Positions 18,155 through 24,131 of a stretch of 64,000 bases of DNA are shown piece by piece. The stretch is from Bacteroides pyogenes (GTDB lineage Bacteria > Bacteroidota > Bacteroidia > Bacteroidales > Bacteroidaceae). The position numbers were made by a program, and so were the translations under genes. Location of the stretch: the NCBI RefSeq assembly GCF_014196225.1, contig NZ_JACIDI010000005.1, positions 124,001-188,000 on the forward strand. Direction: 5' to 3'. Within the stretch, counting starts at the first letter, position 1. The number at the start of each line of letters is the position of its first letter. The notes under the pieces are model-generated. The model was not told the DNA's origin. It saw only the letters and a program-made list of their open reading frames with translations, and ran no database searches.

Positions 18155-18955
18155 TCATTCTAATTCAATCGGATTGTAAGGAAAAGAAACGTTTTTGCTC
18201 CCGTCTCCTCCTCTTACGGAAACATTGCTTCCGTACATTGCTTTTAAAAATGCGACAGGATTATCGTGATATCGTTTCATCGTTTTATTTAGTTTTATTC
18301 GACTTGTTCTTTCACTTTTTACGGAATATTTCACAATAGGTTCCTTCTGTGTCGACTTTTCAATTCCAACACACGAAAAACGATAATGTCCCCGGACGTC
18401 GGACACATCTAAAATAAATCCCGGCAGATTACCAAATTTCCAAGGGCCATTATTCACAGGTATCGCAAAAGTAAACCAAGCTTCGTAAGTCCTACCCAGA
18501 TAATCACATACAGCCTTTTGGCATTGATATCCTTTTATTATTTTCTTTTCATTGGTTATTTTCCATTGGATATTCGGAATAGCTTCTTCATATTCCCATT
18601 TTCCTGTCATATTCATTTACACAACAGTCATTTTCCCGGCTTGGGTATTTTTTATAATCTCAATATCCCCAATTCCCCTACTGTCAATGTTTTTTTGAAA
18701 AGATTTTGTACGGTCTGTTTTTACTGCGTATTGCGAATTGAAAAACTTTGAATATTTATTGCCTATCAGTAAAACATGTTCACTATCCAAGGTTTTCATT
18801 CCATGCAAACTGTCCGGAATAAATTTTAGATGATACGTAAAACGGTAATTGGCACTGTCTAACACGTTGAATTTCTGGTTGTCAAAAGGGGCTACTTGTG
18901 ACCATGCACATAATGATGCCATTAAACAAATCACATTTAAAAATATTTTTTTCAT
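18155..18955 (-). pseudogene. GLPGLI family gene split by an in-frame TAA (copy 6)
   Basis: One reading frame from the ATG at 18955 (signal peptide MKKIFLNVICLMASLCAWSQ) is interrupted by TAA at 18617-18619 and continues in the same frame to a normal ending (SFPYNPIELE). Alignment with copy 2 (KMNVKVMGMTGKFEY against KMTVV, stop, MNMTGKWEY) shows the stop replacing a Lys codon, AAA to TAA. An ATG follows the stop at once, so the 153-residue second half could be re-initiated, but it would lack a signal peptide. Its core reads NLPGFI rather than GLPGLI. Probably a recent pseudogene. Confidence 0.82.
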
Positions 18956-19012
18956 ATTTGATTGCAGTTCAAGTTTATTTCACATAAAGATAAAGACAAA
19001 TCTATTTCCATT

Positions 19013-19846
19013 TTATTCCAATTCAATAGGATTATAGGGATAGCTCAACAAATCAGCATTCGCTCCGCCTTTTATATGGATACCGCTTCCGGTCACGCTT
19101 TTAAAAAAGGCATTAGGCCTCTCATGCATATTCTTTATAAAGGGGCGCATTTTCTCTCTTGTAGAGCTTTGATAATCCCATTCCCAATACTTGATAGGTT
19201 GCTTTTTCTTTAGTTTCTGTATGCCGATACATTGATACTCAAACTCGTTTTTATCATCGGAAACCTGTAATATCAATCCCGGAAGCCCATGGAATTTCCA
19301 TGGTCCTTCAGATAGCGGTATTTCCGGTGTAAACCAAGCAATGTATGTTCTGCCTCGAAATGTGCATACAGCTTTCTGACATTGATAATTAAGAAGTGTT
19401 TTGCGATCGGAAAGCAATTCCCATTTAAATGTAGGCATAAGTTCTTCGTATTTCAAAACAGGACCGGTCATAAAGGTCCTGTACGAGACGGTCATTTTCC
19501 CTTTCGGATGATTTTTGTAAATATCTTCCGGTGATGCCAATCCTTGATATATAGGAATATTTCGTGTCCCTTTTTGGATTAGCATTGTACATACCGAATC
19601 ATTATCAAACAGGTATTTGCTATACGTTTTAGACACATCGTTACCTATTTGCAGAATTTGTATATCCGTATTCCTATCATTAGTCGCTGTGCCACTTATA
19701 GCCTGCACTTCATAGGTTATGATATAATTTGCAGAATCTAATGTCATGTATTTCACATGACTTTGAGGTTCGACTGGCATTTGTGCTTTTGCGTAATAGT
19801 GCACACACAGTAATGCCAAGAAGAACAGAAAGAGAAATTTTCTCAT
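19013..19846 (-). CDS. GLPGLI family protein (copy 5)
   Basis: 277 residues from the ATG at 19846, chosen because a signal peptide (MRKFLFLFFLALLCVHYYAKAQ) begins there; an upstream ATG at 19879 would add 11 residues before it. The family opening is LDSANYIITYEV, the core WFTPEIPLSEGPWKFHGLPG then LILQVSD, with cysteines in YQCQKAVCTFRGRTY and YQCIGIQKLKKK, and the ending SYPYNPIELE. The remnant at 16993-17162 is its closest relative in the window. Function unknown; secreted to the periplasm or beyond. Confidence 0.87.
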   Translation of the reverse strand: MRKFLFLFFLALLCVHYYAKAQMPVEPQSHVKYMTLDSANYIITYEVQAISGTATNDRNTDIQILQIGNDVSKTYSKYLFDNDSVCTMLIQKGTRNIPIYQGLASPEDIYKNHPKGKMTVSYRTFMTGPVLKYEELMPTFKWELLSDRKTLLNYQCQKAVCTFRGRTYIAWFTPEIPLSEGPWKFHGLPGLILQVSDDKNEFEYQCIGIQKLKKKQPIKYWEWDYQSSTREKMRPFIKNMHERPNAFFKSVTGSGIHIKGGANADLLSYPYNPIELE

Positions 19847-19903
19847 AAGTAAATTTGCTTTTACCTTCATTTGTTCCATTTTTAATTATAATTTAAACAG
19901 ATC

Positions 19904-20012
19904 GTAGTTTTTAATTGTTCCATATTTCGATTGCATCGTTTTCAAATGCTTTCTCAAAAGCGTTACAGTCCTTGCCAATAAAACGATGCAGACAAACTAC
20001 AATTGGCAAAGG
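19904..20012 (-). other. Structured spacer element, copy A (alternative stems)
   Basis: Three complementary pairs lie between copies 4 and 5: GTAGTTT 19904-19910 with AAACTAC 19994-20000; GCATCGTTTT 19933-19942 with AAAACGATGC 19980-19989 (perfect 10 bp); and CCTTGCCAAT 19970-19979 with ATTGGCAAAGG 20002-20012. The last stem encloses partner strands of the first two, so the sets either exclude each other or form a pseudoknot. The second and third stems recur in altered form at 20960-21037 with compensating changes. It could act as an RNA switch, attenuator or processing site in the operon transcript. Confidence 0.5.
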
Positions 20013-20066
20013 CAAAACAGCTCAAGTCGGTTTTATATAAAAGTTTTTTCATTTTACTCTAATTCA
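19955..20066 (-). repeat. Array spacer repeat, copy A
   Basis: Nearly identical to 17167-17277. Here it runs from the leader of copy 5 into the last codons of copy 4. A short ATG-led frame in it (29 codons) is destroyed by a one-base indel in copy B, so the repeat is not kept as coding sequence. Confidence 0.75.
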
Positions 20067-20914
20067 ATGGGATTATAAATAAAAGTTAGTTGTTCTCTGT
20101 TGTTTATATCATTACCGTTTATCTCTCCAACGTAACCTTGGCTGGTTAACATTTGAGAAAAATGAGTGTGTAACTTTTTAATCACCTTATTTATTGATTC
20201 TCTATCTGTTTTTTCATATTTGGCATTGTATTCCACTATCGGTTTTTTATTTTTCATTTTTTCAATACCTATACACATAAAATGATACTCCTTTCTTTCA
20301 TCAGATACATCTAAAATAAGCCCAGGCAATCCGTAGAATTTCCAAGGGCCCTCAGAGACGGGTATCTCAGGTGTAAACCATGCAATATATTTCCGTCCCA
20401 AATAAGTTGTCGTAGCTTTTTGACAAACGTAATTATGTATTTTCTTTTTCTCTGGTCCGATCAGCCATGATTGTCCTTGCAGGCTTTCGGCATAGGTATA
20501 AACAGTATTTCTTACACCAAAAAGCATAACTGTTACTTTCTGCATTTTGGATGTATATAGCTTGTAGATTTCCGTTCCTCCTAATCCAACGGCATCCATA
20601 TTCCTAACCTCTCCTTTCTTATACAGTTCTTTCAGTGCACTTTCGTTATCCAAATAGAAATTATTAAAAAATTTAGAACACTTATTCCCTACAAGGAGAG
20701 CCATTATATTTGTCTCTTTCTTATTTTCCACCGTATCTCTCATGAAATTCAGCTGATATGTAAACAAATAATTGGCGGAATCTAACACGGTGTATTTTCT
20801 AACATCCAAAGGGGTAATGCGTCCTATCGGACTTTGAGCCAAGCAAACACATACATGTGCATATAGAAAAGTAGAAAGCGATAAAATGAATCTAAATTTA
20901 GACTGTTTTCTCAT
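20054..20914 (-). CDS. GLPGLI family protein (copy 4)
   Basis: 286 residues with a signal peptide (start MRKQSKFRFILSLSTFLYAH, cleavage near CLAQ). It has LDSANYLFTYQLNF, a central GLGGTEIYK motif shared with copy 2, cysteines in YVCQKATTTYLGRKY and FMCIGIEKMKNKKP, the core WFTPEIPVSEGPWKFYGLPG then LILDVSD, and the end IYNPIELE. It is clearly a paralogue but well diverged from copies 3, 5 and 7. Spacer elements lie on both sides. Confidence 0.87.
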   Translation of the reverse strand: MRKQSKFRFILSLSTFLYAHVCVCLAQSPIGRITPLDVRKYTVLDSANYLFTYQLNFMRDTVENKKETNIMALLVGNKCSKFFNNFYLDNESALKELYKKGEVRNMDAVGLGGTEIYKLYTSKMQKVTVMLFGVRNTVYTYAESLQGQSWLIGPEKKKIHNYVCQKATTTYLGRKYIAWFTPEIPVSEGPWKFYGLPGLILDVSDERKEYHFMCIGIEKMKNKKPIVEYNAKYEKTDRESINKVIKKLHTHFSQMLTSQGYVGEINGNDINNREQLTFIYNPIELE

Positions 20915-20959
20915 AAAGCTGCAAGTTTAAAGAATTCTCGAATGTTTCATATTTCGGCT

Positions 20960-21037
20960 GTATCGTTTCAGACTATTTATTTAAGTGTTACGACCCTTAC
21001 TAATAAAATGATACAGATAAACGGCAATTAGCAAGGG
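20960..21037 (-). other. Structured spacer element, copy C (diverged)
   Basis: GTATCGTTT 20960-20968 can pair with AAATGATAC 21006-21014, and CCCTTACTAAT 20994-21004 with ATTAGCAAGGG 21027-21037, in the same order as copy A. Compared with copy A, a C-G pair has become T-A in each stem (both sides changed). The remaining imperfect pair in the second stem is a G-U wobble on the minus-strand RNA. It lies between copies 3 and 4. Confidence 0.5.
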
Positions 21038-21086
21038 AATAAATGCTCAAGTTAGTTTTACATAAAGCATGAATACCTTTTCCATT

Positions 21087-21932
21087 TTACTCTAATTCTA
21101 TGGGATTATAAGGATATGATAATTTTTTATTGTCTATTTCTTTCCCTTCCGGTGTGAAAAATGCTACATGACGCCCCTGTGCCTCCAAAACAGTTGCGAA
21201 ATTTTCATGTAGATTTCTAATGTAACTGTTTAGCTTTTTCCGATTGGTATCCACGAATTTTATTTTGTACTTTTCAATAAATTCTTGCTGCTTCGGCCGT
21301 TCAAGTCCTATGCATTTAAATACATAATGACCTCTGCTGTCAGAAACCTCAAGAATTAACCCCGGAAGTCCGGAAAATTTCCAAGGGCCTTCGTGTATCG
21401 GGATAGCTGGCGCAAACCAAGCTGTGTAGGTTCTGCCCAGATAGGTGGTGGTAGCAGCCTGACAAGAATAGCCGAGTATTTGTTTTCTTTGGTTAAGAAT
21501 TTTCCAGACTTGCTTAGGAATACTTTCTATATAACGATAGGTGTTATGATCGGCCAATTTTACATTGACCTCCATTTGGTTCGTTTTTTTGTTTTTATAA
21601 ATAATGGTGGCGGCAAGACCTTTCCCTTCTACACCATACGCAGTCCCTTTTGGAGCCTTCCTCTGCAGATTGTCTATATCATAATACTGAGAATTCATCA
21701 GTTTGGTGTAGATACTCCCCAATGACAAAGTCAATCGATTTGTCAGTATAACATTCTTTTTTGTGCTGTCAGGGAAAAAACTAAGTTCATAAGAAACCAT
21801 AAGTTTGACAGTATCTATCACAACTTTCTCTTTTGTGTTGAAGGGAGCAATGTTTCCTGTACTTTGTGCATAAATACCTTTAATACTATAGATTAATACA
21901 ATAAACAATATAGTAATTTTCTTCTTGTTCAT
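21087..21932 (-). CDS. GLPGLI family protein (copy 3)
   Basis: 281 residues, signal peptide ending IYAQS, core WFAPAIPIHEGPWKFSGLPG then LILEVSD, end SYPYNPIELE. It is nearly the same as copy 7 (17266-18108); differences cluster in the signal peptide and around residue 95 (RKAPKGTAYGVEGKG against KKAPKGSAFNVEGRG). The gene starts 46 bases after the Cys-rich peptide frame at 21979-22119, so the two are probably on one transcript. Confidence 0.88.
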   Translation of the reverse strand: MNKKKITILFIVLIYSIKGIYAQSTGNIAPFNTKEKVVIDTVKLMVSYELSFFPDSTKKNVILTNRLTLSLGSIYTKLMNSQYYDIDNLQRKAPKGTAYGVEGKGLAATIIYKNKKTNQMEVNVKLADHNTYRYIESIPKQVWKILNQRKQILGYSCQAATTTYLGRTYTAWFAPAIPIHEGPWKFSGLPGLILEVSDSRGHYVFKCIGLERPKQQEFIEKYKIKFVDTNRKKLNSYIRNLHENFATVLEAQGRHVAFFTPEGKEIDNKKLSYPYNPIELE

Positions 21933-21978
21933 AATATTGATATTTATTCTGATTATTCATGGCATTACGTTAACGGTC

Positions 21979-22119
21979 CTATCCTTTCGGGTTTGAACCT
22001 CCAGTGTTCACATATGCGCATGAACACCTGCAGCACTTTCCTCCTTTAATTTCTTTCATTTCCCGATTAGCCAAACTGTTTCCGGCCAATTTATTCAAAT
22101 TAAATTTTCTAAGTTTTAT
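21979..22119 (-). CDS. Cys-rich double-glycine-leader peptide, RiPP-precursor-like (no canonical start)
   Basis: A 46-codon frame: leader KLRKFNLNKLAGNSLANREM then KEIKGG, followed by the short core KCCRCSCAYVNTGGSNPKG and a TAG stop. The leader form (KLNKLAxNSLxxxE...GG) and the Cys-rich tail match the Bacteroidales GG-type natural-product precursor family known near radical SAM enzymes (TIGR04149-like, from memory). The codon where ATG is expected is ATA (22119-22117), with a stop three codons upstream. So the gene is either dead or uses a non-standard start. The near-identical leader at 23160 does have ATG. Confidence 0.55.
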   Translation of the reverse strand: MKLRKFNLNKLAGNSLANREMKEIKGGKCCRCSCAYVNTGGSNPKG

Positions 22120-22179
22120 CTTTTTTCAATATTTTATTGTCTGAATATTTTGTTTTTCAAATGAATGCCGATTCCCTTT

Positions 22180-22998
22180 TCATTCTAATTCTATAGGATT
22201 ATAAGGAAAAGACGAACTTCTTGTTCCACCTTTTACAGCCACAACTATCCCTCCCATACTTTCTATCATTGCAACAGGGTTTATATGTTCATTTTTAAAC
22301 ATTTTATTGAGCTTTTGTCGCGTCGTTTTTTCGTATTTGAAATTATAAACAACAATGGGCTCTTTTTTTGTCAATTCTTGTATTCCGATGCACTCAAACA
22401 CGTAATGTTCACGGGTATCCGAAACTTGAAGAATTAATCCCGGAAGTCCGCCAAATTTCCAAGGGCCGTTGGGTATGGGAATTTGATGGGTAAACCACGC
22501 CGTATAATTTCTTCCCAAGTATCGGGTAGTCGCTTTTTGACAGGAATAACCTTGTATTATTTTCTTTTCGGTACCAATTTCCCAGTTTTGAACAGGATAA
22601 TCTTCCGTATATTCAAATTTACCTGTCATCCCCATTACTTTTACATTCATCTTGTTATTCGCTTTGTCTTTGAAGACTTCAGTTCCTCCAAGTCCTTGCA
22701 TATTCATTCCTACAGCAGATCCTGCTGGAGCCGAAATATCGCTTTTGGACTTTTCGTATTCGGCATTATAGCTTTTGGATATTTTATCGCCAATCAACAG
22801 TATAAGTCTCTGTTCATCAACTTGCTGTCTCTTGGAGCTGTCCGGCATATATTTTAGACTATACGTGAAGCGATAATTGGCCAAGTCGATTTGGGTGTTC
22901 TTTGTCGGATCAAAATATCGCCCACCTCCTATACTTTGCGAAACTCCAGGGAAGCAATGAGCAAATATAATAAATCCAATGATTAATAACTTCTTCAT
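22180..22998 (-). CDS. GLPGLI family protein (copy 2)
   Basis: 272 residues from the ATG at 22998, where a normal signal peptide begins (MKKLLIIGFIIFAHCFPGVS). It carries IDLANYRFTYSLKYMPDSS, GLGGTEVFK, YSCQKATTRYLGRNYTAWFT, the core WKFGGLPG then LILQVSD, FECIGIQELTKKEP and the end SFPYNPIELE. The frame has no stop upstream for 54 codons, because the Cys-rich peptide beginning at 23160 runs into it. Either both proteins are made separately from two ATGs, or a fusion with an internal signal peptide is made. I favour separate translation. Confidence 0.85.
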   Translation of the reverse strand: MKKLLIIGFIIFAHCFPGVSQSIGGGRYFDPTKNTQIDLANYRFTYSLKYMPDSSKRQQVDEQRLILLIGDKISKSYNAEYEKSKSDISAPAGSAVGMNMQGLGGTEVFKDKANNKMNVKVMGMTGKFEYTEDYPVQNWEIGTEKKIIQGYSCQKATTRYLGRNYTAWFTHQIPIPNGPWKFGGLPGLILQVSDTREHYVFECIGIQELTKKEPIVVYNFKYEKTTRQKLNKMFKNEHINPVAMIESMGGIVVAVKGGTRSSSFPYNPIELE

Positions 22999-23160
22999 AT
23001 AATAATTACAACCATCTACAGAGTGTCCATTCGGACCTAATTTAACATAAGCACAAGAGCATGAGCAACCCCAAGAGCCTCCTCCTTTCAATTCTTTTAT
23101 CTCCCGATTAGCCAAACTGTTTCCGGCCAATTTATTCAATTTAAATTGCTGAAGTCTCAT
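22999..23160 (-). CDS. Cys-rich double-glycine-leader peptide, RiPP-precursor-like, reading in frame into copy 2
   Basis: 54 codons from ATG 23160: leader MRLQQFKLNKLAGNSLANRE, then IKELKGGG (GGG at 26-28) and a core with C32, C34 and C36 in WGCSCSCAYVKLGPN, ending SVDGCNYY. Leader and core match Bacteroidales GG-type precursors, where cleavage follows GG and the Cys-rich core is modified. No stop codon precedes the ATG of the GLPGLI gene. A shift of one base would give TAA right after the Cys-51 region, so loss of the stop by an indel is plausible. No radical SAM maturase or C39 exporter is in the window. Confidence 0.62.
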
Positions 23161-23163
23161 GCC

Positions 23164-23234
23164 TTAAGTTATTTGTTTTTTCATTTTACGGTTAGCCAAA
23201 CTGTTTTCAGCGATTTATAAGGTTTAACTTTAAT
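23164..23234 (-). pseudogene. Decayed double-glycine-leader peptide remnant
   Basis: On the minus strand one frame reads LKLNLINR and, after a frame change, another reads AENSLANRKMKKQIT then stop at 23164-23166. Together they resemble the leader KLNKLAxNSLANREMKxI of the two neighbouring precursors, with the GG and Cys core lost. It lies between copy 1 and the intact precursor, so there were probably at least three tandem precursors. Confidence 0.5.
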
Positions 23235-23242
23235 ATCGCAAT

Positions 23243-24076
23243 TTATTCCAATTCGATGGGGTTGTAAGGGTATGAAATCTTTTTTACTTCGGCTTCGCTT
23301 TTCCCGGGATAACGTAATTTGGTGCCAATACTTACTGCAAAATCAGCCGGTTGTTGATGCATCCGTTTTATCATTGAGTTCAGTTTTTCTCGATTTGTTT
23401 TTTGTGTATCCCATTCCCAAAAGACAATCGGTGTTTTCCTCTTTGGTTTCTGTATCCCAATACAAGTGTATGAGTAATGATTCTGCGCATCAGCTATTTG
23501 AAGAATTAAGCCGGGTAAACCAGCGAATTTATACGGTCCCTCTTTTATTGGAATTTCCGGAGTAAACCATGCCTCGTAGACTCGTCCTCGAAAAGAAGTT
23601 GTAGCTTTTTGGCAAGTATATCCCAGTATTGTTTGTTTCTCTGTAAACACTTTCCATTCAAAAGTTGGGATATTTTCCACATATTCCATAATGGGGCCAC
23701 TCATAAAAGTACGATATACCACTGTATTTTCCCCCTTAGGATAGTTTTTGTAAACAATTACAGGTGGAACTAACTCTTGAAACAATGGAACTGCTCTTGT
23801 TCCTTTCTTTGTCAAAATAGAATTTATTGAATCCGCTTGATAAAGTAATTTACTGTACGACTTTAAAATTCTATTTCCTACTTCTAATACGACTATGTCT
23901 TTAGCCGGCTTCTTTGACTCTTCCGGATTATTAACAATAGTCAATTCGTATGTAACAAAATAATTTATAGTATCAATAACCGTGTATTTATCTATGCTTA
24001 CCGGAATAACAGGTAATTGGGCATTGGTCGGCAAGAACCAGCATAATCCTACAAGGAATAAATATATTTTTCTCAT
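23243..24076 (-). CDS. GLPGLI family protein (copy 1)
   Basis: 277 residues, signal peptide MRKIYLFLVGLCWFLPTNAQ, opening IDTINYFVTYELTI, cysteines in YTCQKATTSFRGRVY and YTCIGIQKPKRKTP, core WFTPEIPIKEGPYKFAGLPG then LILQIAD, end SYPYNPIELE. Its middle (GTRAVPLFQELVPPVIVYKN and FMSGPIMEY) is most like copy 5. It is the first GLPGLI gene after the receptor, 55 bases downstream with no terminator between, so it is on the same transcript. Confidence 0.87.
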   Translation of the reverse strand: MRKIYLFLVGLCWFLPTNAQLPVIPVSIDKYTVIDTINYFVTYELTIVNNPEESKKPAKDIVVLEVGNRILKSYSKLLYQADSINSILTKKGTRAVPLFQELVPPVIVYKNYPKGENTVVYRTFMSGPIMEYVENIPTFEWKVFTEKQTILGYTCQKATTSFRGRVYEAWFTPEIPIKEGPYKFAGLPGLILQIADAQNHYSYTCIGIQKPKRKTPIVFWEWDTQKTNREKLNSMIKRMHQQPADFAVSIGTKLRYPGKSEAEVKKISYPYNPIELE

Positions 24077-24131
24077 TGGGGTATCAAATTTATCGTTTAA
24101 GTTTTATATTAATGTAAAATAGGGTTTGTTC

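Noticed and set aside
19963..20052. A 29-codon ATG-led frame within the array spacer repeat
   Set aside because: The near-identical repeat at 17167-17277 has a one-base indel that changes the frame, and the diverged copy near 21000 has a different frame with an early stop. It is not conserved as protein.
22180..23160. Treating this 326-codon frame as one ordinary GLPGLI protein
   Set aside because: The first 54 residues form a complete GG-leader Cys-rich peptide matching the separate peptide at 21979-22119, and a standard signal peptide starts only at 22998.
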